64,000 bases of DNA from Trichobilharzia szidati (Eukaryota > Platyhelminthes > Trematoda > Strigeidida > Schistosomatidae), in assembly GCA_944472155.2 (NCBI GenBank), contig OX235279.1, positions 62,717,564 through 62,781,563 of the forward strand. Reading direction: 5' to 3'. The notes below the pieces were generated by a model that worked only from the letters and a program-made list of their open reading frames with translations, was not told where the DNA came from and did not search any database. Below, one piece after another: positions 54,240 to 64,000 of the stretch (positions are counted from its first letter, which is position 1; each line of letters starts with the position of its first letter). The position numbers and the translations under genes are program-made.

Positions 54240-55080
54240 AATATCACTGTTCATCCTTTCCCAACTACAAACTTGAGAATAAAGAGGACAACTGACTAAC
54301 CAACCGACGTAAAACCCTGAGCAGAAGTACATTAGTTTAGGTTGACACACTTCGTTAACGCATACATGAAAGTAGAGAAAAGAGATGAAACAGACGAAAT
54401 TATAGTGCACAGGAACCATTAAATGAAGACTAGTGAGAACCTTCATAATATGGCTGATGTAAAGTAGTGAATACATCTGCTCCATTGTGAATGATTTTGA
54501 ACCATATCATCAACAGTACTAATCTACTAATTGTTTACGTTCTGACGAACCTGAACAGACACACGAGACCAACTGACAATGTTGGGCATGCCGATAGTTA
54601 GAGATCTCAAGGGTTAGTGCCATGCTTTGACTACTCCCAACCCTTTTCCAATCTAATTTTTTTATTCCTTCACGTTCCCAGTGGAACATAGGGCTTCAGG
54701 CTAGTTGCTTGAAGTTTCTGTAGCAGTGTTTATTTTTACAGGATGTGGTTGCTAGCTTGATGCTCAACCTTTCCTCTTTATCAGCATTTTTGCTAGCTTA
54801 GCGAGGTAAAGGAGTGCGCCGGCCGGAGATCGAACCCCGGACCATGTGCATGATCGACGAGCGTCCTAACCGCTATGCCACCGACGCACAACCTAATCTA
54901 ATCTCAGCTAATATTCGTGGTCAAGGACAGAGACCAACCGTCATGTGTAACACGTATCCCAATCAATGAAGCTCCATAACCGTATTGATTGTCTCTTCCT
55001 TCTTATCCATCACTCTACGTCATCATCATACTACTCCCCTTAACATGAGAAATTGAACAAGGGCATTTTGCATTAGTCTC
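54240..55080 (-). mobile_element. SR2-like LINE 3' fragment, interrupted by a SINE
   Basis: On the minus strand, 54895-55080 followed by 54240-54656 follows the order of the SR2-like tail at 11300-11600: a GTCTTAGCC/GTGTTACACATGA-type region, CCTTTTCCAATCTAA, TCTGACGAACCTGAAC, then ATCTGCTCCATTGTGAATGA. It is strongly diverged. The SINE at 54657-54890 lies between the pieces. Confidence 0.6.
54657..54890 (-). mobile_element. tRNA-derived SINE with RTE-related body
   Basis: Minus strand: head GTGCGTCGGTGGCATAGCGG, B box GGGGTTCGATCTCCGG, then TAAAGAGGAAAGGTTGAGC, CTGTAGAAACTTCAA-like blocks and GAAGCCCTATGTTCCACTGG before GGAATAAAAAAA. It belongs to the same family as 44352-44605. The flanks AATCTAAT and CTAATCTAAT suggest a short target duplication. 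Confidence 0.8.
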
Positions 55081-57100
55081 AAACGTTATATTTTCTATCT
55101 TCAGAGGTGACCTCTTGCATCTGTAGGGGTAGGATAATTAAATATATTGCTGATCCCTGTAAGGAAATTAAATCGAATGAGTTTCATATTTTGGATCAAC
55201 GAACTTTCCCTGGTATAAGTCAATCACTGACATATCGGCGGCGACTAGGGTCACGCGCCAGTAAATCCATAGTGGCAATTATTAAGAGTGATAAAATTAG
55301 TCTTCCCACGGGAATCACTTTCAACGATAACTATAATTATGCCCACATATGACCCCACTTAGTATACAATTAGTAATATTATCAGTCTGATAGTCATATA
55401 ATTATAACAGAAATACTTGTTAGCTCTTTTATAAAATGGAATAATTTACAAGTCTGATAGAACTATCTCGAAATCCTATACCCTAACTAATACTTTAGTT
55501 AATCTGATTAGTAACTGGTCTCCACCAAATTAAAATACCTTCAAAGTAAAACCATCCAGCCCCGCTGCTGCCTTGTCTCGCTCCGGATATCTCTCTTGAA
55601 GTTTTTAGAGGTCCATTTACTTCATACATCATTTCACTCAACAAATCTGTTTAAGAACTCGTTTACCGAACAAGCATATGAAGTTGACCTTTCCACTGCA
55701 TTCTCTCTCCTCACCCAGCACTGAACGCTGTTGTTACGAAGAACTTTAGCTTAATTTTCAGCAGGTTTCGCCTCTCGTTGCGTTTTGAGTTTACCACGAT
55801 TATTTCACTTGATGAGGCGACAGAGAATTATTGGCACTGAATGATATTTAGCTGCAGATCATCATCTGTTTTCATTGCTGTTTCAAAAACAGATTCGATA
55901 TACTATCAGGCTCTCTGGGTATATGCACGAGTATCAAAGTAATTGTTGAGTTAATTACTAAGAGTAGAGATCAAATGTTCTCACCAGTGACTTGAAACAA
56001 TGGGTAATATGCCTCAAAGTCACTTTTGTGCTCTTCCATATGCACTACACTCTCACGTTTTAGCATGTTACTATTCGGTTCATTATAGTTCTTTTCAATA
56101 CCTTTTTTCTTTTTGTTCTCTACCGTCATGCACTATAAAAAGTATGGCGCCTCGAACCACTGCACGTTTATGTATAATTTCGCGTTGAAATTCTGTCAAC
56201 CACATAGCGAACCTTAGCCTCAATACCTTAGAGTTAAGTGATCAGCTTATTTTCATTGTCGGCAGTGGATCTCAGAGACAGGAAGTGATTTTTTAACGTA
56301 AGCAGCTAGTGTTAGATAGTCTTAGCATTGAAAAATAAACATAAGTTGTATCTGTCAGTGATCCCTTAAATACACTGGCCGACACCTGATGCTAAAACCA
56401 TTAAGTAACTTTAAAATCATTACAGTCTTCAATGTGAAGGCTTTACCTCACTTGAGTGGACCTGCGGTAACATTCGTTCCGGTCATTACACCTCGTTCAT
56501 ACATTGCTATGCATCGAGTTAACAGGTTACACAATGGGAATAATAAGCAGGGGGCAAGACCCAACCGAACGACTATTGAACAGTCAGATGAGCCTTACTA
56601 TACAAATATCATCTTGATCCTGATCTTCCCCTGTTTGGATAATAGGCTTTCAGGAGTGTGCAATCACTCAGCACCTTGTGATACACAGAACACCTATCCA
56701 TAAGGATGAATGGAAACGTTACAGACGGTTAACGTCATTCAGCTTTATTGAACGCATTTGTTGATTCGTTGGGTGGCGCCTAAACCAACTCCACAGAACG
56801 ATATCGGAGCCACTAGAAAGGCAATGTCAGAGTGACAAGCGGCTTACGAAATGTGATAATATGAGGTCATCCCGACAAACTGGACTAACGCCTAGGAACT
56901 TGGAGTTATTACGGTTAAGCCACTACTCCAGAAATAAAATTATTTAGGTGGTGAAACAACAAAGAATTCACCATTTAAGAGGGCTATGCATTTTAACTGA
57001 AGCGACATATAAACCTGACATGTGTATACATAAGTCAACTATTACTAAAAATGGCAGGTAACCGCAACAACACAAATGAAAGAAAGAAGCAATATAAAAG
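55081..57100. other. Unannotated intergenic sequence
   Basis: No gene recognised. A 104-codon frame at 56389-56703 and an 81-codon frame at 55107-55352 show no known motif; both may be chance or old repeats. Confidence 0.4.
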
Positions 57101-57106
57101 TTTATT
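57101..57106 (-). terminator. Polyadenylation signal of GAR1
   Basis: AATAAA on the minus strand, 34 bases after the GAR1 stop codon. Confidence 0.7.
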
Positions 57107-57139
57107 ATACAGTATAGTTGTTATGTACAAACGCAAGAA

Positions 57140-57408
57140 TTAATCGTTTTGCGACTTAAATTTTTTACTTTGAGGAGTATCTGATGCGCTGAAGCTAGCA
57201 CCACGTTTCGCCCCACCAAACGAATGGCGCTCGCCACCACGATGACCATTAAATTCTCCTCTCGCGCCTCGAGGCCCACCACGGTTTCCACGACCACCCC
57301 TGTCACTCCACCGACCGGGAAAACTTGCACGACCTCCACGAGATTCACCACGACCACCTCTACCACGGCTTCCCCTGAAATCGCCTCTTGGACCACCACG
57401 TCCTCGCC
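57140..57408 (-). CDS. GAR1: GAR1 exon 4 (C-terminal RGG domain)
   Basis: Starts after acceptor GGAAAATATAG with GG CGA, completing a Gly codon from exon 3 (AGA G + GG). It encodes [22 protein letters not shown] repeats, with 18 or so RG dipeptides, then [16 protein letters not shown] and TAA at 57140-57142. RGG repeats bind RNA and are targets of arginine methylation in this family. Confidence 0.93.
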
Positions 57409-57544
57409 CTATATTTTCCAAAAGAATGACCGCGGATAATGCAACTGAGTTCACAAAAAGTTATATAACAATGAACCAATTCAAAAAGGTGTAGCACAAT
57501 TAAAGGAGATAAACATTAGAAATTACTTCCTGACTAATTGCGAC

Positions 57545-57590
<46 letters not shown>

Positions 57591-60500
57591 CGAGCCCACA
57601 AATCGCATTGTGTAACTGCTACTTAGATGGATCATTAATATCATGTCCTCAGGGTGAACGTAGTCACTGTTGAAATACTAAAGCTGGTAAATATAGCTAT
57701 TCTGTTCGCGTATCATTCAGAAATCTTTAGTTAGAAACAATTGATTTTTTTAAATGCCGCACAGTGCAACATATACTCATACCAAACTATTACAGAATGC
57801 TGATACCAGCAGTTTGCCTTATCGCTCAGCTATTACTGTGATGGAGTGAAATGATCACTGGGATTTTGATCAAATAAAGTAATTAAAATTCCCATAAGAT
57901 CATTAGATTATGGTCTAAATACAAGGCTGACATCAATCAACCAAAACGGTCATACATTTCGCTGAACTGGTGACAATGTGAATCCTGTGAAGATTGGAAG
58001 GGTCTGGATGAAAAATACCACTATCTACGTGTTTATTAATGTTGCCCCTCGCTCAGCACACATTAAAGTGTTCACAGCAAAATTCAGGTACTGTATGCCT
58101 AATAGCAGAACGCGAGTCAGAATTAGGAAAGTGCACAAGGGACGTCACCTGTACACTAATACACTGCAATTAAACATTTAAATAAGGTCACCTAGATTAT
58201 AAGCTGACTAGTTTTCTAGCCGGTCCCAAGCCCGGATAAAGAGGGAGGGTTGGGGTGTGGTGCTAGCAACTCCACCCCCAACACTTAACCAAATTGCTAC
58301 AGAAACTTCAACGCACAAATATATTAAAAATTCTAAAAGTACAAACAATAACCTTATTTTTCGCTGGAATCGGGGAAGTGAAATGACGCAGGCTGGTGAA
58401 AGCCTTCAGGAAGCCAGTCAGCCGATGTGCCTTCTTTCGATGAAAGCAAAAATAAGGATGGGGACGTGGAATATTCGTACAATGTACGAAACTGGAAAGG
58501 CTGCCCAGGTAGCCGCAGAAATGAGGAGATAGAAAATAGAAGTGTTGGGAATCTGCGAGAGCAAATGGAACAGATGTTGAAGGAGCCAAATACCAACTGG
58601 AGAACAATAATCTACTCCGGTCACCCAGAGGACAATCACGAGCACACCGAGGGAGTAGCCATCAGGATGTCACCAACAGCAGCCAAAGCTCTCATGCAGT
58701 GGGAACCAATCTCCTCCAGGATAATAACAGCCAGGTTCAACTCGAAAGGAAGGAAGGTTACAATCATTCAATGCTATGCGCCTACAAACGTCTCAGAACA
58801 AGAGAAGAAGGAGGCCTTCTACAGACAACTACAAACAGTAATGGACAACGTGCCAAATGGCGATGTCAAAATCCTGATGGGTGATATGAATGCGAAGCTG
58901 GGAGGAGACAATACAGGAAGAGAACTCACCATGGATCACGAGGCCCTCGGTGAAATGAACGACAATGGTGAACTCTTCTCAGACTTCTGCGCCTTCAACG
59001 ACTTGTTGATTGGTGGCAGTGTGTTCAAACACAGGGATATACACAAGGCAACATGGATTTCACCAGATGGACACACCAAAAACCAGATAGACTTCATTTC
59101 AATCTCAAGGAAGTGGAGACGGAGCCTACTGGACACAAGGTCGAGGAGAGCAGCAGATGTGGGTTCAGACCACTATCTAGTACAAGGGACTTTCAAGCTG
59201 AAGCTAAAAGCCTCGAAGATAGCTGGGGATAGGTCATCATGCAAGTTCAACACTCAAAAACTGAAGGACACAACCACGAAGGACATTTTCACTGCAACTG
59301 TCAGAGCAAAGCAGGAAACACTACGTGACATCACGGAAGAATCATGCGTGGAAGACCATTGGAACTCTCTGAAGGTGATTTTAAACGAAACGTGTTCAAC
59401 GGTTCTAGGAAGAAAGAAGAGACAAGACAAGGAATGGCTCTCAATGGACACTTGGAAGCTAATAGAGGAGAGGAGAATGGTGAAAGAAAAAATGATTCAA
59501 TGCAAAGACGACAAGAGAAAGAGACACTGAGCTCAACTTACACAGCACTGGAGGAAGAAGTGAAGAAGAGTGCTAGGAAGGACAAAAGACAATTCTACGA
59601 CAACCTGGCCACTGAAGCTGAGAAGGCAGCAGGCAAGAGGGACCTGAGGACACTATATCAGATAACCAAGTCTCTATCCGAGAAGAGATCAACACAAGTG
59701 AAACCTATAAAAGACAGCCAAGGGAACCTAATTACCAAAGAAGAAAGACAGATTAAACAATGGGCGGACCACTTCAAAGGACTCTTGAACCGACCACCAC
59801 CTACAACCCGTCCAGAAATACCAACAACAGCACGTACACAACTGCAAGTTGACACCAATCATCCAAAGAAAACTGAAGTCTTGAATGCAATCAAGCTTCT
59901 GAAAGCTGGGAAAGCAGCTGGACCAGATGGAATACCCCCTGAAGCACTGAAAGCGGACCCAGAGACGACAGCAGATATGCTGACTCCATTATTGCAAAAG
60001 GTCTGGAAAGAGGGAAAGGTGCCTACTGACTGGAGGAAAGGTTACCTGGTGAAACTACCAAAGAAGGGCGACTTAGGACTCTGCAAGAACTGGCGAGGAA
60101 TCATACTCCTGTCGACGCCAAGTAAAATCCTGAGTCTCATCATCCTGGAGAGAATAAAGGACGCACTGGATACAGAACTCAGACCAGAACAAGCTGGATT
60201 CAGGAAAGGCAAATCATGTTCTGACCGAATTGCAACTCTACGCATCATCATCGAACAAAGCATGGAATGGCAATCAAACCTTTACCTCAACTTTATAGAC
60301 TTTGAGAAGGCCTTCGACAGCGTTGACCGCGAAGTAATTTGGAAACTACTCGAGTACTACGGCGTACCCCAAATATTCATCAACCTTATTCAACAGCTGT
60401 ACGACAACGGCACATGTCAAGTGATTCACAACGGAAAACTCAGCGAGGCGTTTGGAGTAAACACAGGAGTCAGACAAGGGTGCTTATTATCACCAATGAT

Positions 60501-62033
60501 ATTCCTAAATGTGGGACTGGATTATGCGTCAGACAATGGGAAACAAGAAGACAGGGATATCCTGGACCGACGTGAAGAACCTAGAAGACCTGGATTTCGC
60601 GGATGATTTATGTTTGATGTCACACAAAATCGAAGACTTACAAGCGAAAACCGACAAACTGGTCGAAGAAGCAGCCAGAGAAGACAGGACTCCAGGTGAA
60701 CATAGACAAGACGAAGGTTATGAAAATAACCAACAACAACAGCAACATCCAGCGCCAATCACCATCAACAGGAGGGATTTGAAAGAGGTTACTTCTTTCA
60801 CTTATCTAGGGAGCATTGTCTCAACTACAGGAGAGGAACGGACGAGGATGTCAAATCGAGAATCAGGAAGGCGAGAAACACATTCATCAACCTGAAACCA
60901 ATCTGGAAATCTTCGTTACTCAACATCAACAACAAAATTCCGATTTTCAATACAAACGTCAAGTCAGTTTTGCTATACGGATCAGAAACTTGGCGGGTCA
61001 CAAAGAATATTTCCAACAGCCTGTTGCATACCTTTATCAACAGCTGTCTTCGCTCTATACTGAAGATCAGATGGCCGGAAAGAATCACCAACAAGAAACT
61101 ATGAGAACAAATAAAACAAGAACCAATCGTGCAACAAATATGCAGGAGAAAGTGGAGATGGATTGGACACTCGCTGAGGAGGCCGCTGGGTGACATCGCG
61201 CGTCAGGCCCTCGAGTGGAACCCAAAAGGAAAGCGGCGAGTGGGACGTCCAAGGGTGACATGGGGAAGATGGTGTGAAGAGGAGCTGAAACAGTATGGAC
61301 TAACATGGATGCAGGTGAAAAGTACAGCAGAAGACAGAACCAAGTGGAGACGTGCGGTTGAAGCCCTATGTTCCACTAGGAACCCAAGGGAACAATAATA
61401 ATAATAATAAACATTTAAATGCTATACCATACGATGACAAAACATCTTAAAAGTCATCGAAAAAGTAGCTGACGCTACTCTAATTAAAAAAATAAGTCGC
61501 ATCATGAACAAGCTGCTTTGAAGATGTGGTGTCAGATAAGGAATATAGTAATACAACGGTTAAAAGGTGGACATACCTCTACTGGGATTCGGGTTAAGGA
61601 CTCGGTCAAGGGTGAGGAACTTTGCAGGGTCCATGAAAAACTACAGGATATATTGAAAATTAACATCAAGTTACTTTCACTCCTTCCTTGAATGACTTGC
61701 TTTTAAGTGTGTCAGATAACTTGATTGAAAAATACTAATTAGGCCATATTAGAGAATATGCAGAGACAGTACTCCATCTTTTATCGGACCAAAAACTTCG
61801 TCAACTTTTCCAATTTCTTCTTTATTCTCCAAATACACTGGGGCATTGGAATAAGGGATTTTCTCAGCAGTTATTTTGCATACAATATCCTCTTGACATT
61901 GGTGAGCGAAAACACCAACCTCGATAACTTCATCAGGAGGACCAGAACTGGAATGATCGAAACGACCACCACCCCTACCGCCTCGGAAGCCACCGCGTCC
62001 ACCACCTCTTGACCCGAACTTTTGGAAACCCAT
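57140..62033 (-). CDS. GAR1: GAR1, H/ACA ribonucleoprotein complex subunit 1 (complete, 4 exons)
   Basis: GAR1 is a nucleolar/Cajal-body protein that binds the Cbf5/dyskerin pseudouridine synthase in H/ACA snoRNPs, which modify rRNA and take part in telomerase assembly. Exons (minus strand) are 61773-62033, 61675-61734, 61577-61640 and 57140-57408; all junctions are GT-AG and phases match (0, 0, 1). The product is 217 aa, the same length as human GAR1. Domains: N-terminal RGG repeats (residues 8-24), central core with [35 protein letters not shown] and [15 protein letters not shown], then a long RGG-rich C-terminus ending KKFKSQND. Introns are 38, 34 and 4168 bp; the last contains an antisense RTE LINE. 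The start is the first ATG, directly before the RGG repeats. Confidence 0.95.
57546..57590. repeat. (TA)n microsatellite
   Basis: About 22 uninterrupted TA units within GAR1 intron 3. Confidence 0.95.
58171..58183. repeat. Target-site duplication of the RTE LINE (left)
   Basis: TAAACATTTAAAT, repeated exactly at 61408-61420. Confidence 0.85.
58427..59530 (+). pseudogene. RTE endonuclease domain, frame-broken
   Basis: The first motif, [18 protein letters not shown], is in a frame that stops at 58530; the rest is in the frame ending at 59530. That frame shows [68 protein letters not shown] and [10 protein letters not shown], i.e. the catalytic Asp-Asn, the DxI block and the SDH triad of endonuclease/exonuclease enzymes. 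Confidence 0.82.
59530..61398 (+). pseudogene. RTE reverse transcriptase and C-terminal domain, frame-broken
   Basis: Blocks in order: [77 protein letters not shown] and [15 protein letters not shown] in the first frame (to 60606). Then, after a +1 shift at about 60510, [20 protein letters not shown] (catalytic FADD), [15 protein letters not shown], and in a last frame [20 protein letters not shown] to [11 protein letters not shown]. The catalytic residues are intact but no single frame joins them. Confidence 0.82.
61408..61420. repeat. Target-site duplication of the RTE LINE (right)
   Basis: An exact copy of 58171-58183, overlapping the last units of the A/T tail. Confidence 0.85.
61577..61640 (-). 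CDS. GAR1: GAR1 exon 3
   Basis: 64 bp between acceptor AATATATCCTGTAG and donor GTATGT. It encodes [20 protein letters not shown] followed by Arg and one base of Gly, aligning with FYIDPYKLLPLQRFLPRPPG of human GAR1. Too short to stand out as an ORF; found by following the splice phase from exon 2. Confidence 0.9.
61675..61734 (-). CDS. GAR1: GAR1 exon 2
   Basis: 60 bp, 20 codons, phase 0 at both ends: [20 protein letters not shown], aligning with human FYFSVKLSENMKASSFKKLQ. The intron before it is 38 bp (61735-61772) and the one after it 34 bp (61641-61674), both GT-AG. Confidence 0.9.
61773..62033 (-). CDS. GAR1: GAR1 exon 1
   Basis: 87 codons starting [18 protein letters not shown] and ending [11 protein letters not shown] before donor GTACTG. 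It contains the beta-barrel core ([37 protein letters not shown]) that contacts Cbf5. No longer in-frame ATG lies upstream before stops. Confidence 0.93.
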
Positions 62034-63243
62034 TGGTCACGCCTCGTAAGTCGAAGCGCCGCCCTTGCCTCAAGGATACAGTTAACCACAAGTGACCTTC
62101 ACAAATAGAAGAAAAACTGCAGACAATGATTTTCGTAATAAATATTGAAAAAGAACACAAATAACCACTTCAAGGTGAATTTATCGTTAAATTTACAAAC
62201 GCGGCTTATACAGTTTAAGGATGAACTTGCGAGTGATTGTGTTCATCCAGTTCGTTCTTCGCTTCGTTCATCTACAGATTACATGTACGTCACACTTATT
62301 TTATATTAAATGTTAAAAAAATTCGAAAAATGCCTTTGGTCGTTTTTTACGTGTTATTCATTTTACTTTTTTGGCATCAACTCTGCGAAATGAGATGTCG
62401 TTGAAGTTGGTGCTATGTCGTAATAGCTATGCACATAAAAACTTCGAAACGTGGCGTTACATTCTAGGAGTGATTAGAGTTTTTCAAGTAGATACTTGGT
62501 ATTTAATAGGTCCCTGCTTAACACTAGTGTTCAGCGCTGAAGTGTTCAAATTATTAACACTGTTGTAAGAGTGCTTTCAGTTAAATTTAACGATAAACAC
62601 ATCGGACGAAACCTTCATTTTTGCCGCGATTCAGTATAATTATTGATATATATACATGGATGGTAATTACAATGTTAGATTCTGTCGTAAATCTTACACG
62701 TATGCTCAGCATTTACATGTTGATACCTTAGGTGTTCAGAGGAAAACATTGGAGAAATTCGATGGATTCAGTCAGCAGGAATTCTTGGGTCTCATATTTG
62801 CTGTCACTCGTTAGGTAGCCTTTTTGCGACAATGCGACTTAAAGCAGTTTCACAAACAGGGTTTTTCTGTTTTCGTAACCCTCCACTCCAACTATATCAG
62901 CTTAGTTGATCTGTTCACACACTCGACTAGGACCTTTCTTCTTTCGCCTGATAGTATAAGAAAAAAAGATGTTATATCTTTTTTGTGCTAAACTGTAATC
63001 TCACACCACAATTTTATGGGTAGTGAATTGTGTCTGAAACTGCATCCAGGAGACATGCCTCCTTGCACTGACAAAGTTGTTACAACATACATTCGAGGTT
63101 TCATTAGGACATAAGGTAATAAATGTAGATTTCAGTAAACAAAGGTCACCGGTTATTTAAAATGTAAAATTTCAGTTGCTATTTCAGCATTTATGGTGTT
63201 TATCTCATACCTATGTTTTCCTGAATTTAATTTACTGCTCCAG
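62034..63243. promoter_or_regulatory. Divergent intergenic region between GAR1 and the CUB gene
   Basis: About 1.2 kb separates the GAR1 start from the first CUB exon seen, so it may hold a shared promoter, although upstream exons of the CUB gene could also lie here. A small ATG frame at 62656-62814 (52 codons, MDGNYNVRFCRKSYTYAQHL at the start) resembles part of a zinc-finger but is unsupported. No TATA box or other site is clear. Confidence 0.4.
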
Positions 63244-63533
63244 ATGTACTTTCTCGTGACTGCCGAGTGCTGCCTAACCAAGACTTTTTACTACACCACC
63301 CTGTTACAAATTATTTGCAAGTTGACAATCTCGAAGGTAGTATGGTTTTGCTGTCCCATAACATGACTTACTACCCGCGGAACTTTTCTTGTGAACTTGT
63401 TGTCCATACACCTATCGAAAATGCCAAAATTATGATGAAAATTGAAGAATTTTATATTCCTTCCAAAACTCCTAGCTGTGTAGAAAACTATTTGTATGTA
63501 TTTGATTCAAACACAGCCAAATCAAAGGCAATG
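63244..63533 (+). CDS. CUB-domain protein, exon a (partial gene)
   Basis: An internal exon of 290 bp between acceptor TTACTGCTCCAG and donor ATG|GTAAGT; two bases plus 96 codons, so an upstream exon must supply the first base. It encodes VLSRDCRVLPNQDF, then YYPRNFSCELVVHTPIENAK, IMMKIEEFYIPS and CVENYLYVFDSNTA, the order of a CUB domain (first Cys, Y-P-x-N-x-x-C, hydrophobic strand, C...YLYV). CUB domains are extracellular binding modules; three Cys and an N-F-S/N-M-T glycosylation pair fit secretion. Which CUB protein it is cannot be told from this fragment. Confidence 0.8.
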
Positions 63534-63710
63534 GTAAGTTTGTTGAATATCCTTAAAATCTTCACAACTTATAACTTTTTCCCTTGGATTCGTGATTTTT
63601 TACTTTGAGAGTTCTGCATCATTGATTTGTATATGCCGTTAATTTGGACATTTTGTGATGCACAATTAGTATTTTAATTCTGAATTTGTTATTTATTGGA
63701 TTATTCGTAG

Positions 63711-63802
63711 CCTGAAGCTGGTGGAGAACGTGGTCTATGCGGACCAGATTATCCAAAACAGCTCATATTTACAACGAAGTCATACATCTGCATCGCTTTC
63801 CA
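63711..63802 (+). CDS. CUB-domain protein, exon b (partial gene)
   Basis: 92 bp, phase 0 start after acceptor TTATTCGTAG, ending CA|GTAAGT. It encodes PEAGGERGLCGPDYPKQLIF and then a strand (KSYICIAFQ), the LCG...P...(I/L)xF part that follows exon a in CUB domains. The remaining exons are beyond the right edge; 63803-64000 is intron. Confidence 0.8.
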
Positions 63803-64000
63803 GTAAGTTGATGTAATGAAATTATTAACATGACAAAAACGCAGATATGGTGCGTTAATAGTACTATTATAATTTTTTATGTTAACACTACCATTAAAGG
63901 CTTTTGATGAAGTTTAAAACATAACGTGTGTGCTATTTTTTTTACTAAAATACACATGACACAAGGTGTTACCATAGTCACTTAGTCAAACAGCGATTTC

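Larger units (their letters stand above)
58184..61407 (+). mobile_element. RTE-clade LINE in GAR1 intron 3, inactive
   Basis: 3224 bp, antisense to GAR1, with a perfect 13 bp duplication and an (AATAAT)n tail. The 5' leader (about 58200-58440) is followed by endonuclease (58447-59530), RT (59344-60895, several frames) and a C-terminal block (60816-61398). Frame breaks occur near 58530, 59528, about 60520, about 60860 and about 61130. The leader and the last 40 bp are shared with the tRNA-headed SINEs at 34409, 44352 and 54657. Confidence 0.88.

Noticed and set aside
57121..57439. Frames on the opposite strand and shifted frame over the GAR1 RGG exon
   Set aside because: They are shadows of the repetitive GGN/CGN codons of the real exon; splice phase and homology support only the minus-strand frame ending at 57140.
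61749..62012. Ser/Thr-rich plus-strand frame opposite GAR1 exon 1
   Set aside because: It is an antisense shadow of the RGG-coding exon.

Overview
The window looks like nuclear DNA of a schistosome-type blood fluke (Schistosoma or a close relative). Reasons visible in the sequence: AT-rich DNA; genes that mix 34-40 bp introns with introns of several kb; and transposable elements typical of these worms (SR2/RTE and CR1/Perere-3-type LINEs, Penelope-like elements, Ty3/Gypsy elements, and a Sm-alpha-type SINE with a hammerhead motif). I cannot name the species.

Four host genes are supported. (1) On the minus strand, 192-13918, exons of a SMARCD/BAF60 subunit of SWI/SNF remodellers; the rest of the gene runs off the left edge. 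(2) On the plus strand, 36670-37299, an uninterrupted TNFAIP8/TIPE-family reading frame. (3) On the minus strand, 57140-62033, a complete four-exon GAR1 gene (H/ACA snoRNP subunit 1, 217 aa). (4) On the plus strand from 63244 to the right edge, two exons of a CUB-domain protein. GAR1 and the CUB gene are divergent.

Most of the rest is mobile DNA. 1-13.9 kb: the BAF60 introns hold an SR2-like LINE with a perfect 14 bp target-site duplication (6271-10028), a second SR2-like fragment split by a solo LTR (11100-12303), an older SR2-like tail and an integrase fossil. 14-29 kb: a truncated CR1, a decayed Gypsy RT, an RTE tail, a Penelope-type foldback that splits a small ORF (22170-23050), a broken Ty3/Gypsy element (about 23277-27956) and its solo LTR. 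29-44 kb: sparse; SINEs, one of them split by a Penelope foldback, the TIPE gene, and two LTRs. 44.3-51.3 kb: a nest in which a broken Penelope-like element carries an almost intact CR1 LINE, a Sm-alpha-type SINE and a second Penelope-derived foldback. 51.8-53.8 kb: two more foldbacks. 57-62 kb: GAR1, whose last intron holds an antisense RTE LINE.

The most unusual pattern is a set of five foldback (inverted-arm) insertions, each bounded by a direct repeat of 10-14 bp and each carrying hammerhead-ribozyme-like motifs in both arms, pointing outward. The clearest is a head-to-head SINE dimer at 51822-52528. A second pattern is a tRNA-Gly-headed SINE whose body joins sequence from both ends of the RTE LINE found inside GAR1. 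All calls come from reading the sequence; no alignment or database search was run.
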